Below are positions 12,935 to 24,809 of a DNA stretch of 64,000 nt, piece by piece (the stretch's first letter is position 1; every line of letters starts with the position of its first letter). The notes beneath the pieces were generated by a model. The model was given only the letters and a program-made list of their open reading frames with translations. It had not been told where the DNA came from and ran no database searches. The DNA comes from Suillus spraguei. Taxonomy: Eukaryota > Basidiomycota > Agaricomycetes > Boletales > Suillaceae. The stretch lies in NCBI GenBank assembly GCA_016800925.1, contig JABCPU010000006.1:248001-312000 (forward strand), in the 5' to 3' direction. A program made the position numbers and the translations under genes.

Positions 12935-14354
12935 CTAAGATATGAACGAGGCTTCCACGTATATCACCCCTTCTACATCTAATCCTTCGGAAAGCCCGGG
13001 GATAATTGCATCTGGACCACGTACAACAAGCTTGACATTGTCTTGCCACTATCAGAAAACCATTAGCTCTCAGATAAGTTAAATGCAACACCTCCAAATA
13101 CCTGATAAATATATGGCTTTGTGCCTGCAACGTAATTGACCACCGTCTTGATCACATACGGAATCTCTGCGAGGACGTCCACCTTTTCGATTAACCCCTT
13201 AGGTGAAGATGGACTACCAACGTCAAGATGCACAGATGCATCGATGGAACCGTCCACACCCTGCAACAGGGACGAACCTGCCCAGCGGAATTCAACTGCA
13301 GTAGGCTGCATGTAGCTAGTATCCGGATCATGGACAGGGTTGAGGTGATGGGCACGCGACATCACGGCTTTCACAGGCTGTTCTTCGCCTGGCCATCTAG
13401 TCTCTGCTGTGACCACAGCCAGCTTCCCACCAAGTACTAATGAACCAATATTGACTGCGACTCCGCCGGAACCAGGTCCGTGGCGTCCGTGGGTATCCAA
13501 AGTTGTGAATTCCATCTGAACTGCAGACACGCCATCATAGGCATCGCTCTGGAAGTGCGCAAAATTCCACCGCGATGCAATCAAGTTTGGGCGCATGCCT
13601 TGGATAGCATGAACGAGCATGCCGTGGCCCTCGGCAACGATTGCACGGCCGTTATGGATGATGTGACCATTGACTTTAGTACGAGGCCAGAAGCGATGGA
13701 CGACGTAGCCATCTGGTTTCTGTTGATCTGATCCAAAGTACGAGTATCCCCCTTTTGGCCCCTTGCCAATCTTAAAACCAGGTACAGCAGAGGGCCGTGA
13801 GACATCAAGTGATATCTGCAAGTCATCTGAGAGGTTTGCTCGAATAGTGTACATTTCAGGGTGAGAAACATCCGAAGAAGGCTTGTGGGTGATAGAGAAT
13901 TGATCTGCCTTGCTGGATCTCTTGTCGAGACCAGGGGGGGCGGTTGTAAAGTTTGTAACATTGATAGAACGCCAAGTCGTTTCTTTCGTTGTGGGGTTGT
14001 AAATCTTGCATGTGAACTGGATGGTTGGATACCACAGGCTGCCGAATAATATGAGTCAAATCGAACAGGCATAAACGAACAAAATACTCACCCGATTGAC
14101 GAGTGGATCACTTGACACATCAACATTGTCCCATCTTGTAGGAACTGATAAAAGATCTGAGTCTCCGTTGCAAAACCTCCTGCACATGTCCACTCAAGAT
14201 CCTTCGCCTCCAGCTCGCCGAGGAGATCTGAACTCTCTGAGACAGGGAACAAGTTGGGGGCCTTCGGATCGACAGGGGGTGTAGTTCTACGAAATCCTTT
14301 AGATCAGAATCACAGACCAAAACTTCAGACTCACGAAAACAAAGAAGAGAACAT
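12935..14354 (-). CDS. Svf1-like survival factor
   Basis: Member of the Svf1 family, a lipocalin-like fungal protein linked to survival under oxidative and cold stress and to ceramide transport in yeast. Exons on the minus strand: 14354-14335, 14286-14092, 14038-13102, 13048-12935; in phase, 421 residues. Start is a 20-nt first exon encoding MFSSLF. Diagnostic text: LEAKDLEWTCAGGFATETQ, a QVIHSS strand, LWYPTIQFTCKIYNP, NVTNFTTAPPGLDKRS, then HGMLVHAIQGMRPNLIASRW and a C-terminal YQWQDN followed by EASFIS. These follow the order of yeast Svf1 throughout. All introns are GT-AG. The gene ends 144 bp from the P450 stop codon in a tail-to-tail arrangement. Confidence 0.9.
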
Positions 14355-15078
14355 AGTGGGATGAATGAAGGACTGCGCAGTATTATTTGAGCCTTCGAGA
14401 ATTCAGATCAGACGTAACGCGTAATGAGTCTGACAAGCCCTGTCAAACCTCGCTAATATGTCGGAGTTTGAACAGGGTGTTAAGTATTAGCCATAATGAT
14501 ACTTTGTGTATTACTTCATCGTGATGTACTTGTATTATCTAGTCGAACTTGTTGTTAGACAAAGAGGTTGTCACATTGTGGTGCATTGTCGTTTGAGCTA
14601 TTGATTATTTTATACGTAGCACCAGCCTACATTTTCCAGAACTCGAGGCACGTCTGATCGAAAAGGGGACGCCGGCACCGCGCACTGCGCAGCTAACAGC
14701 TTTTTGTTCACATCCAGTTTTGATGAAAAGCCTTCTGGAAACATGAAGTCTATATACTAGGTATGCACATGAGCGCCGTGTTCCAAGAGGCTATTCTGTT
14801 GCATTCGGAAACGCAGTGTTGTGCTATGGGTAGCATCGTGGTATGTCAAACGCATCAGATCATTTGCAACTACCTGGCCTTAATTTCAGTGACTGAAACG
14901 AGACAACTGACCCGGTTTCCCCCATAACGTTTCAGATTTCAAAATAATCTCGAACAGAGTAAAGACTGGAAACATACAGCAGAACAACGTGTCGTCGATC
15001 GGTAAGATTTACCCACGGATCTCGGGAACACCAGCAGTCTCCGCGGCCTCCACAGCAAAATCCAGCAGAGAGATAAGG
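14355..15078. other. Intergenic
   Basis: No gene is seen. It contains the Svf1 5' flank and the 3' flank of the next minus-strand gene. A short plus-strand frame at 14989-15258 lies mostly antisense to that gene. Confidence 0.4.
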
Positions 15079-16653
15079 TCAGCGAGTGCTCTCAAGCTCC
15101 TGCTTTCTGTGGCGGGGAAATGTTTGGAGGGGAAGAATCTGAGGTTGAGGCGCGAAGCGGGCTCTGATCAAATTCCTGAAGAGAGTGGAGACATGGAACC
15201 GAGAAACGTTTGGTGGTGGCGCTATTGGGGTGCTCAACAGGCTCGGTCGCAACGCTGACAGAATGTACTTCTCGGTGCTTTGAAGAAGGGATGTAGGCAA
15301 GACCAGACGTATGGTCATCCGAGGTAAGATCAAACTTTGACTGAGAGATGACATAGAAGAAGCCTTCTTCAAGCTCGGATGACGTATTACTTTGTCCGAG
15401 TCCTTGAACGCAACATCCTCGGCAGAACTCTGGGCAGCATCATGTTTGATAACAGCGGAGTCATCGACAGGAGTTGTCGTAACCAAAACTGCTGCTGCTG
15501 CGCTGGGAGGAGAGCCCTTGTCTGCATTATTGACATCGAAAGAGTCACCTTGAGATGTGCCTTTGCTAGATCCTTCTTCTTCATATTTCTCTTCTTCCGG
15601 GAGATCGAAGATATTCGAATAGATGGATAAGAAGTCGTCGCCATCATCAGAGAACCGAGAAGAAGGAGCACACGGAAGCGTCGTGTAAGCTCCATGTTGG
15701 AGGACTACAACATCATCTTGAGAAGACTTCGTGGTATTGAGTGAGACGCAAACAGGGCCTTGAATATTGGCAAGGACGCCTTCTGAATTCATCCACACAT
15801 CACGAGGTAGCGTCTTGTCTGAGGGACTCCAAGGAGATTCAAGACGGATCGAAGGGTGAGGTATCTTCACAGATACTCCTGAGAACCCACGTCGAATTGC
15901 GAACGGAGATGCGCTGACGCTGTGAACCGACTCAGATGCGCTCACTTGGATGAATCTCGCTGACGAAGAGATGCGAAGACGGGGGCCACTTGAACGAGGC
16001 ATATTAGCTAAACGAGGGTTCACTGGGCTTGAGCCCAGGATCGAGCCATTGGTGATGGAAGTGATACGCAATGAGAGCCTTCCGGGTGGAAGAGGGGTGC
16101 TCGATACCAAAACTGGGCTCCATATCTCAGCTACAACAGGCGTGGGGCTGTTGCAATGTCTCAAGTCACGATCTAAAGGCTGGGAGAAACTGCGGAGCGA
16201 AGTTGGTGTACGAAGAACGCCACCTTCAGATACGCGACTGAGGGAAACTGCTCGACCGATGATACCGGAAAACGAGGAGGTTGCATGTTTCTTGGTTGGC
16301 AAGTCTTCATTCTGATTATCGGTACCATCATTATAGAGGATGCATTGATGGATTTCTGCTGGCGTAGTATGCACTGCCAGACGCTGACTTGAAAGCCCTT
16401 TTATCCGGGAGCCTCGTTGAGGGGTGCGCCTGTGAGATAGCTTGGTATCCACTAGCTCGAGTCGTCTGGGAACAGGGGGTTTGTGATGGGTAGTGTGGCT
16501 TCCTGCTGTCACCGGCGTTGGCAAGGTTGTAGAAGGAGCCTTTGACTTGAACACGCCTGTGAATGAGTGGACGAGTTTGACAAAGAAAAGCCAGAGACAT
16601 AGGAAGAAACCTGGAGGCTGTTGGGATGGGCCGACCGTCTGACGTACAGGCAT
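15079..16653 (-). CDS. Ser/Pro/Thr-rich hypothetical protein with N-terminal membrane span
   Basis: Uninterrupted 524-residue frame from the ATG at 16653. I recognise no domain. Residues about 15-35 (PGFFLCLWLFFVKLVHSFTGVF) form one hydrophobic segment, possibly a signal anchor. The rest is low complexity and rich in Ser, Pro and Arg, with an acidic patch (LPEEEKYEEEG) around residue 350, and is probably disordered. It could be a membrane-tethered regulatory protein, but that is a guess from composition. An additional 3' exon cannot be excluded, because the stop follows directly on a KQELESTR end. The length and single open frame in an intron-rich genome support a real gene. Confidence 0.6.
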   Translation of the reverse strand: MPVRQTVGPSQQPPGFFLCLWLFFVKLVHSFTGVFKSKAPSTTLPTPVTAGSHTTHHKPPVPRRLELVDTKLSHRRTPQRGSRIKGLSSQRLAVHTTPAEIHQCILYNDGTDNQNEDLPTKKHATSSFSGIIGRAVSLSRVSEGGVLRTPTSLRSFSQPLDRDLRHCNSPTPVVAEIWSPVLVSSTPLPPGRLSLRITSITNGSILGSSPVNPRLANMPRSSGPRLRISSSARFIQVSASESVHSVSASPFAIRRGFSGVSVKIPHPSIRLESPWSPSDKTLPRDVWMNSEGVLANIQGPVCVSLNTTKSSQDDVVVLQHGAYTTLPCAPSSRFSDDGDDFLSIYSNIFDLPEEEKYEEEGSSKGTSQGDSFDVNNADKGSPPSAAAAVLVTTTPVDDSAVIKHDAAQSSAEDVAFKDSDKVIRHPSLKKASSMSSLSQSLILPRMTIRLVLPTSLLQSTEKYILSALRPSLLSTPIAPPPNVSRFHVSTLFRNLIRARFAPQPQILPLQTFPRHRKQELESTR

Positions 16654-17254
16654 GATTTGCTGTCGAAGTAAGGACAGTGATAGAGTTTGTTATGAGATAT
16701 GAATGCCAGCCTCGATCCAAGCTTGATCGCTTTGAGCGGTTCAGGAGAGGCTTGCTTTTACATCATGCTCCTAGTCAGCCACATATTAGCAATCGAATAC
16801 GTTTTGTAAACGTAACGAAATTTAAGAGCATCACCACATCACAAGTAGCTAATCACCCCAAACGTCCACGTAGTGTACAGGCCGCCGTGTTTCAAACTGT
16901 CATCCACCTGGCTATATAATAGATTTTTCTGCGATCGTTGATATCCCTTTTCATAACGAGTTAGGCTCCCTTGTGCCGCGTCGTCGTACTCGGGGCAACA
17001 CGCCGTTTTGTGCCATTTACGATAAAACTTTGTTGCAGTCAACGAAGGTCTAGACAAAGAAGTAGACCCGGAAATTTCTAGAGAGTGACGTGACGGATGA
17101 GGACAAGATCGTGGCCCACGCACAGCGTCACATTCCCCGCACACGTTCCGCCAGCGTTTGCAGGAACTTGTAAATGGTCCGCTGACTTGCTTGAGACGGG
17201 TTCTCCGTCTTCTTCCTCCTCCGTCGACATTCAATTTTGCAAAGGGACTACTGA
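16654..17254. other. Divergent intergenic region
   Basis: About 600 bp between two head-to-head genes, presumably holding both promoters. A minus-strand frame at 16839-17393 overlaps the start of the next gene antisense and has no recognisable motif; I treat it as a shadow. Confidence 0.4.
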
Positions 17255-18326
17255 ATGTCACACTTAAGTGACACCCGGACAGCGACAGTGCAGTCCCAGG
17301 TGAACCAAAACGCGGAAGAGTCTTCTCCAGACCAGATCGTCCATGGGGAACATGCACTGGCTCCTCCTCCTCAGGTTTCTCCATCTGAGGCATCTCACTC
17401 GGACTCTGGATTCAGTTTATCATCTAGCTCTTCCGGGGAGGTAAGTTTTTACTATTGATCCAAGACACGTGCAGTGGAGTGGTCATAATCACCTAAACCC
17501 TGTTCTCGTTGTTCTCGATTAATACGTATGTTCTCGAAGTACTGCACGATCCTGACATTAGTTTGGGATGCTTCAGGTTACTGGGACTCCCTTTGATTTT
17601 GGGACACAGCGCTATGAATACCCTTTCCCTCCCACCCAAGGTACATCAGGCGATCCGTTTTTACCACTTTCCTCATCAATTGCAATCACATCTCCATCCA
17701 ATTCCATATGGCCTTCATGGCCTGCGCAAGTCACAAAATCTTTTCCTCTCACTGCCCCTCCCCCCAGGAAAGTCAGAGCTCATCCAAAGCTGCGGTCTGT
17801 GGCAGCGCGAGAACCACCCGTTCCACCTAGCCTGGCGAATAAACGGAGTTTCTGGAACCTTAGTCTCCAGCGCCAGGCCTCTGCAGAAAGTCAACAAAGC
17901 GATCTTAGCGACACCCAAACACGCGGTCGGAAGCTTCTTCCTGGTAGTGTGGGATTTACCGAGGCAGACACCTACCCCACATCTGACTCCGAAATCACTA
18001 TGCGCCGTCGTCAACCTTCAGCACATGTCGTATATCTTCCTGGCTCTAGGATGGATCCAACCAAGGGAACAGCCAATCAAAATGGGTTGATAACATGTGG
18101 CGGTCGTGCACCAGAAGTACCGGCTGTGGGTGCACCAGCCTCTGGTCCCGGGCCCAATGGTGGTCATAATAAACTTGACGTCGGTCTTCACTCGCATACA
18201 CCGTCGGGGCACATTTGCTTACTGAATATCGTCCTATCAGCAGCGGTCAGGGAATTCGCCAACTCGAGGCAATGTACAAAACTCGTCTGTCGGCGAGGTT
18301 TTGAGGATAGTCGCCGGTCGACGTAG
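17255..18326 (+). CDS. Low-complexity hypothetical protein, two exons
   Basis: Function not recognised. Exon 1 (17255-17441) starts MSHLSDTRT and ends in a serine run; a GTAAGT donor and a ttcag acceptor at 17576 join it in phase to exon 2 (VTGTPFDFG...) ending at 18326, about 310 residues. The protein is rich in Ser/Pro and has a basic-aromatic patch, KRSFWNLSLQRQ, near the middle that looks like a short linear motif. The 3' end is uncertain: another frame between 18205 and 18283 reads YRPISSGQGIRQLEAMYK, more protein-like than the annotated C terminus, so a further intron or an indel may lie near 18150-18230. Confidence 0.55.
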
Positions 18327-20101
18327 GTGATAATTCTTTATTGACCGGACTTTGTGACGTATTTGACATCAGTTTTGAATTGGGTTTTACGCTTCTTCTT
18401 GGGTTCTTGAGGTCCTGGCAGGGGACATACTAGTAGTTATCGGCACTTCGGTACGTGTTTTATTACTTCCGTCAAAGTTCCAAGGCTTACCCGATCCTAG
18501 ACACGACAATCCATCACCAATATCTATTGCTCCATACCACATCCAGCAAATCATCCAAATTTCACGAATTCACTCATCGTGATAGGAAACTCGTGCACAC
18601 GCAATATTCTCTTTTTCGTTCTACTTACTCTCATGCATACCATTCCCCTGATAGTCTTAACGTCGTTTCATCAATATCACATCGAAATTTGCCATCTTGT
18701 TTCCAACCATACGTTACGCTACATTCTACTTCATGTTTTATCGCAATGTATTGCACCCATTATGAGGATTACTACTGAGTTTACCGGGATTTCAATTGAT
18801 ATTTTTCAGCTATTTCCAAATTGATAGGCCAGGTTCTAATTCACAAACTCACCGCCTTTGTTTAGCTTTGGAGCCAAAAAAAACAGCCGTTTTCCCTGGT
18901 CGCTTCCAACTTCCAACGTTAGTGGAGGATGGGTCCTGTCGAACACGATCGATTTCCCGCATTTCCTACAACCTTTACGCGTTCGGACCTCTTCGGTTAC
19001 AATCATATTTTTATCAAGTTATCTGTGCGTCCCTCATTCAGTTCTCGCTGAGATACATACCTCGGTGGACCACTCCTGCAGGATGTCCTGAATTATGAGG
19101 TGTTCTAGAGCTTTCCATTGATATCTCTGTCCTATGTCCGGATCTTGCAAATATTTTTGTTCCGCCTCGACATCGACATAAATCGGGAGCGCACGCGAAC
19201 TACACATCAAAACGATGTTAGCTCGGTCCGCTTTCAATTCTTCCAGCCTCGCTCATCGATGGACACTCCTTCGGTCGTTGGCTCTTCCAATCCGACCAAA
19301 GATGTCTTGAGCTAAAGGTGGGCAGGTGACATCATTTTCCTGAGTGCCAGATTCACTCTTATGTGCATTCTTCTAGCCTCCTGCCTTATTAACATTTTTT
19401 GTTTGGTGGTGAACCCCGACAGTTTTTGATCAGTCTGTCGAGAACCTCCATCACCTTTCTTACCTCGTGCGTGACGGGCACTAGTTCCCTGAAATCTACG
19501 TCCGAGTCGAGGTTATCTGTGAGCCCCTCTCCATGACATGGTGCATTTAACTTATTCAATCAACACCTTCTGCAAACATAATGCATTCAAATCTATTCAG
19601 GTAAGTTACTTGGATGGGTTCAAATGCTTTATGTTTGCAAATTTTTGGGTCTGAATATGAGGTCCCTAGAAAAATGCAGTAAGGGACTGCGTAGGCGCTG
19701 TAACGATTGAAGTCACAGATCGACTACTGTGTCGGATTAGCCATTGAATCGTGTCTGAGACTCTGAGTACGCAGACTAGCTGATAAGATAACTAGTTAGT
19801 AGTGGGCCACTCACTTACCAGTGGCTATCACACTACCTGAGCTCACTGACGCTACCCTATCATTTTAGCATGCTCCACTTGAGTCCAACCGGCAGCCTTG
19901 ATGCGTCTCTGTCCAACTTGAATAAACTACGTTCGGGTCAACGACGAAATGCCTGGCGGTAGAGCTGGATAGCCTTATCTAGCAGCTGGCCATGCTGCTC
20001 GTGAAAAACAGGATTGTGATCTAAGATACTGATTGGCCGTGAGATGCGGGACGGTAGGCGATAGCTAGTACCGCCATCATCCATGGATCGATTGCAGTCC
20101 G
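18327..20101. other. Intergenic, no gene recognised
   Basis: About 1.8 kb with only short frames (for example 18455-18778, 18796-19098). AT-rich, pyrimidine-skewed sequence with no domain or convincing splice-linked exons. It may contain remnants of mobile sequence, but none with visible ends. Confidence 0.4.
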
Positions 20102-20326
20102 TAGTACGTCTGAATGTAAGCTTGATTCCTCGCATATGTATCGCTCCGAGCTGCGGAAATGGTGTTCTGTAGTTAGGCTGCTGGTACACTTCAAGGTGTC
20201 GGTGAGTCGAATCTGATTTAGAAATCGGAATGCGCAGTCGAGGCTATGTTTGCGCAGCTATATATGTGAATTAAAAAGAAGTGTTCCATTGCGGTGTGGC
20301 ACAGCAGCCGTAATAAATTAAGGTCG

Positions 20327-20337
20327 TATATATAAAA
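20327..20337 (+). promoter_or_regulatory. TATA box of duplicated gene, copy 1
   Basis: The stretch tatatataaaa lies about 60 bp before the ATG at 20395. In copy 2 the same place reads tatacataaaa (26040-26050), so the element is partly degraded there. Confidence 0.5.
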
Positions 20338-20394
20338 CCATCACGGGGGTTGACGACTATATTATATCTGAACCCCCTGCATACCAACCATACC

Positions 20395-21745
20395 ATGATT
20401 CAATACCCTGACGAAAAATCTAATGCAAGCCATGTGCAGCCCCTTGTCATGGCTCCTCAGCAGCAACAGAATCAGTACTGGGAGGAACCTTTGATCCCAC
20501 CACCCGCATATACCCAGGAGTCACCTGATACTATGCGCGACGACACCTATCAAGGGTACAACCCTCAGCCGCAAACATACCAGGCACCTCTGGGATCAGC
20601 ATCCCAGGTTCCTCCAGGATATCATCCAGGAGATCAACCCCATCAGCTGGTCATTACGACCAACACCCAGCATACCGAGAGGTTTCCCCAGCAGGGGCCA
20701 GTAACTACAACAGGGCAGGGCCTTCAAATTATCCTTTGTACCAGCCAAAAAACAATCTAAGCCCATACAGCCAGAATCTAGGCACTGTTCCACAAAATCG
20801 TGCATCTTCCCCCAATGAAGAGAGTAAATTATCCCTGGGTTCATTCTTTGGCAACACGGGCCCTCCGCCAATGTGGCACCGTCAGCCACCTCAGCATCTG
20901 TCTCATGACCAGTTCCCTTCCATGTGTCTCACATCAAATGGAACGGACCTGAGCAAGGGCTTCCCTGCGTTGCCTCCCCCGTGCCAGTTATGTGTTCACC
21001 CGTTTGCGACCCATGATGTCTTGGAGGAGGATTGGAAACGGTTAGTACACTTTTCATCAGGCCGTCTCATTTAGGTTAATCCATAGGGTCTTCAGGTTCC
21101 TGGCAGACATTAAGAAAGCAGGTTCATTATCTGGAGGACAACGCATCAAATCAAATGTCATACCCTTGATAGCAGGCGCCGGGCTTGTCAGTACGTAGTG
21201 CAACAAGTCACTGCAGGAAATGATCTCATATTTTCATTCCTAGGCGGATTGTTATTGGGTAAAGCCATCGAGAAACTGATGAAAACGAAGAATCGCAGCG
21301 CAGCGGGAGATATCGTTGATAACTGGAACTACGTCAGTATATGCTTTACGAAACACCACCAGATATTTACTAATGTTTTTCAGTACTTCTTCGAACCTCG
21401 CAGAATGGAAGCCGTTCTATGCCAAGGGTCCGAGCGCTTGAGCGGCCGTGAGGGAGCGGCCCCGCTTGGTGATTATAGCCAGCTCCAAACGGCAAATGGC
21501 CTCCGTCGCCCGGCCTCGAGTTCCTCGTCGTCTTCATCTTCCTCGTCAGATTCTGAGGACGACAGGAGGCATGGCCATGGGCTTCTGCATCGCATAAGTG
21601 TGATAAAAGACAACGCCGTGCTGCGAGAAGGGAGGCTAGGGCTGAGAGACGGCAGGAGAAACGTGCTCGTAAGGCAGAGCGTCGCAGTGGCAAGGCTCGT
21701 AGGGAACATTCGGAGCCTTACCAGCTTTTCATTCAACCTATCTAG
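20395..21745 (+). pseudogene. Broken gene of duplicated family, copy 1
   Basis: Function unknown; it resembles a basidiomycete family with a Pro/Gln/Tyr-rich N terminus and a conserved C-terminal core. It starts MIQYPDEKSN (an in-frame ATG at 20350 is an alternative). The core, read across introns at about 21042-21096, 21191-21243 and 21334-21383, contains DVLEEDWKR, DIKKAGSLSGGQRI, a glycine/hydrophobic span (IPLIAGAGLV..GLLLG), DNWNYYFFEPRRMEAVL, then a Ser run and a basic tail. Relative to copy 2, one base is missing near 20637 and one near 21589, so the frame is lost in the N-terminal exon and before the basic tail. The basic 11-residue unit present three times in copy 2 occurs once here. 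It may be decaying or affected by sequence errors. Confidence 0.6.
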
Positions 21746-22149
21746 TGAGTAGATTGTTAACGATACCGAATTTGAGCCCTCGTAGTCTTCGTGTGGTGTG
21801 ATGAAAATAAGTCATACAGACTCGGATAATAACAACCCTGTTTCAACGCCATTCATGGCAGATGCCGCATGGAACAAAAGAGAAATAGTTGTATTTACCT
21901 CTCTAAGTGCCCTGTGACCCTGCCCGAGTGCGGCCGCTTCCACAAGTTCAAAGTTCAAACATCTCTCTTGCAGCGGCGTTCGCATATTACCACAATATTG
22001 CCAAAGTCTTTCCATGCGCCCAACTTTGTTTGAAGTGCGAGGTATGTGAAATGTTTCCTCATTTCGTTGCATTTTTGCCAATTGCATCGCAAGGTGTTCA
22101 TGCAATGATAATTTCGAAAGCGAAGGTAATTTCCATTAGTCAGCAGCCT

Positions 22150-23690
22150 TGGTGGACAATAGGTTACGGTTCGATTTGCCGATATGCCGCAACTTATTTT
22201 GAAGTCCGACCAATGTTTGTCCCGAACTTTATTGGTATGCACCTATTCACGCTATGGTCCTGTCACATGAATCACAAATCAGTTCTATGCCAGTCTGCGG
22301 TGACTCTGCGCGCCGTGCTCACTGAGGTGGATCCGCAGCTGCTGGCGAGTATTACTATTAATATCACAACATTAGTGGCGAATGAATCTATCCTTCGGAT
22401 TCCTTCCCTGAGCTCACTGAACAGCTTACCCTCTAGGATATGCGACTCACTCAGGCTGCGCAGTGCTTCGTTCCCGCTATGACATTAGTTGGTGTTGTGT
22501 TTCTCAGTACGTATGTTGATCTTAATCGTCGACTGTGCCTTTAGTTGTTATCAACTCATTGGACCCTTCACTGATATTCCTACTGTTAACGATGAGTCGA
22601 GATTTCTCCGTGCTATCGTCTTTTCTGCATGACTGCATTGTGCTGCATTTTTTTCCAATCATAATGGGGTCACCGTGGAGTTGACATCTGGTCCTGCGCG
22701 CATTCCTACTATCGACAGTTGGTATAATTCTTAACAGACATTTCGACCGGTCTATCTAGCCTGAAGTATATTCCCACTGTCTTTTCTCCTTCTGCCGCAT
22801 CCCATATGGCTTTGAGACAACATGACAATCATGTATGGTCTCATTATGACGATCAATATTATTACGACGGCTTGCAAACTCTGTCCGTATCTGTACTGAC
22901 CCTTGTTGCCCCCGTTGTGTGCAGAAGAGAGCAGAAATTCGTACGAAGACTGCTGCTCTATGGAAAGCCAGACCTTGCTCTACTTCCAAGGCTTCCACTT
23001 CTCAGAACCTTCCTAGTAAGGTAAGTGCTTGCATTGGTTTCCGAACGCCCTGTGCTAATGTGTCATGTATATTTATTCCCGCTACCATAAGGGAGTGGGT
23101 TATATCGTGTTTTGCCATTGGGACATCATTCAAATCGATTGTCTTCTTGCGTCTGTTTCTCTTGTCCTTGAATGGTATTCTTCTCTCGTCTTCTTCGATT
23201 GCTCGTTCGCTCAGCCATTTGAGCCTAAGTTCGCGTTTCGCTGAAATCCCAATGGCCTCAGTGATTTATTGCCGTGCTCTCACTACCGATGTCGAGTTCG
23301 AGGTCGCGTGAGGTCTCGATGTTATGTTTGGGATGAACTGTATTGCTGCGTGACCACCATTTTATGGGAAGATGAGACTCCCGTGTCCAATCCTCCATGT
23401 CTGGGCTTCAAGGTGGTGACAGTGTTTCATTGTCCTCATTTTCTAGTATCTGCTCATCTCCCTCTGTGTTTCTAGAAACTCCGTGTATACTTAGTGGTAA
23501 TGTCAATTATATTGAACTTGCTGCTCATGATGGTGAATCAGAATTATCTTAGTCTTCGTCCCTCGTCGGGGCAATTCTATTGCCTCGTAGACGTTCAGAC
23601 TCGAACTTTAGTGTCCATGTCATCTTTTCGGGCAGTGTCAATCAGGGGCCCCATAGGTTTTCAACTTAGGATGAGTCGTCAAGTGGGAGT
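22150..23690. other. Intergenic, no gene recognised
   Basis: About 1.5 kb downstream of duplication copy 1. Open frames such as 22919-23311 are short and carry no motif. Nothing repeated was seen apart from the array that begins at its right edge. Confidence 0.4.
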
Positions 23691-23691
23691 C

Positions 23692-24470
23692 AAAGACTTT
23701 AGCCTGGCTAGTGTGGTTACCACAACAGAATTGAAATTTATTTCTCTTGGACTACGCAGGTTCGAAACCTGCTGAACTATAGTTTTGTTCTATCAGAACG
23801 CACTTTGACATTCATTCATGGACGGTTTCTTCAGAAGTTCACCGCAACTGGTCTTAGTCAGGTGGTTGCCACAACAGAATCAAAATCTGTTTCTCTTGGA
23901 CTGTGCAGGTTTGAAACCTGCCGACGACAAGTTTTTTTTTTCTATTGAAACACACCTTGACATTCACTCATGGGTGGCTTCTTTAGAAGTTCATCGTAAC
24001 TGGTCTTAGCTAGGCGATTGCCACAACAAAATCAAAATTTGTTTATCTTGAACTGTGCGGGTTCAAAACCTGCCGATGACGAGATTTTTTCTATCAGAAC
24101 ACACTTTGATGTTCACCCGTGGACGGTTTCTTTGAAAGAAGTTCACCATAGCTGGTGTTAGCCTGGTAGTTGCCACGACAGAATCAAAACCTGTTCCTCT
24201 TGGACTGTGCAGGTTCGAAACCTGCCGACGACAAGGTTTTTTCTATCGGAACACACCTTGATATTCACCCGTGATGGTTTCTTTGGCAGTTCATTGTAAC
24301 TAGTCTTAGCCTGATGGTTACCACAACAGAATTAAAATATGTTTCTCTTTCCTGTAGGTTCAAAACCTGCTGATGACAGCATTTTTTTTATCGGAACACA
24401 CCTTGACATCCACTCATGGATGGTTTCCTTAGAGGTCCATCTGAACTAACTGGTCTTAGCCCCTGTGCAA
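23692..24470 (+). repeat. Array of five tRNA-Leu-like cassettes, 150-bp period
   Basis: Equivalent points of successive units (ggtcttag) fall at about 23851, 24001, 24151, 24301 and 24451; a more diverged unit precedes at about 23695, and the one at 24451 is cut short. Each full unit has an A-box-like ttagcc..ggtggtt block, a 5+7+5 hairpin (unit 2: ACAGA-ATCAAAA-TCTGT) with CAA at the anticodon position, a long variable region, a B box inside a perfect or wobble-paired T arm (GCAGG-TTCGAAA-CCTGC; B boxes near 23759, 23909, 24060, 24213, 24358), and a T-rich run soon after that could stop RNA polymerase III. The acceptor stem pairs poorly, so these are tRNA-derived repeats (SINE-like) rather than functional tRNA genes. 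Confidence 0.75.
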
Positions 24471-24801
24471 ATTGTTGATGCAACATTTGATATTTACTCC
24501 ATGGCGAGTCGTGCCTTCAGACACGTTCGAAATACTAATTATACTGTGCTCTGCGTAAACCCCCTCCTCTCACTACCTTGATTGCAGTAGATCGCGTAGC
24601 CGGTGAAGCTTCCTTGGCGTTACACTGCCTTGGATATCTATGAACTGACTCGCAAACTTCAAACTCAGCCTCCCTTGGTTGTTTCTTCGTGTATTCCTGA
24701 GCAGCTTCAAGGGGTTCGTACATTGACAGATTCTCGGTCAAGTCGCAAGGCCTGCAGGCTCTGAGCTTCACAATTCTTCGTCTGTGAGACAAGTGTATTG
24801 G
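24471..24801. other. Spacer between array and transposon
   Basis: Unassigned 330 bp; only a short minus-strand frame (24535-24792) without recognisable content. Confidence 0.4.
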
Positions 24802-24809
24802 TTAATAAC
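24802..24809 (+). repeat. Left target-site duplication TTAATAAC
   Basis: Eight bases identical in sequence and orientation to 25551-25558, immediately outside the terminal inverted repeat. An 8-bp duplication is the hallmark length of hAT transposition. Confidence 0.85.

Larger units (their letters stand above)
20102..22149. repeat. Segmental duplication, copy 1
   Basis: A block of about 2.05 kb that recurs at 25878-27914 in the same orientation. The matching region starts at agtacgtctgaatgt and ends at cagcagcct, and includes promoter, introns and 3' flank of the broken gene at 20395. Identity over most of the coding part is very high by eye; the left flank contains small indels. Confidence 0.92.

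Noticed and set aside
21370..21736. Minus-strand frames opposite the Ser-run of duplication copy 1
   Set aside because: Shadows of the low-complexity coding strand; the same happens at 27179-27722.
23692..24470. Tandem cassettes as five functional tRNA-Leu genes
   Set aside because: Acceptor stems pair poorly and the units diverge; treated as tRNA-derived repeats.
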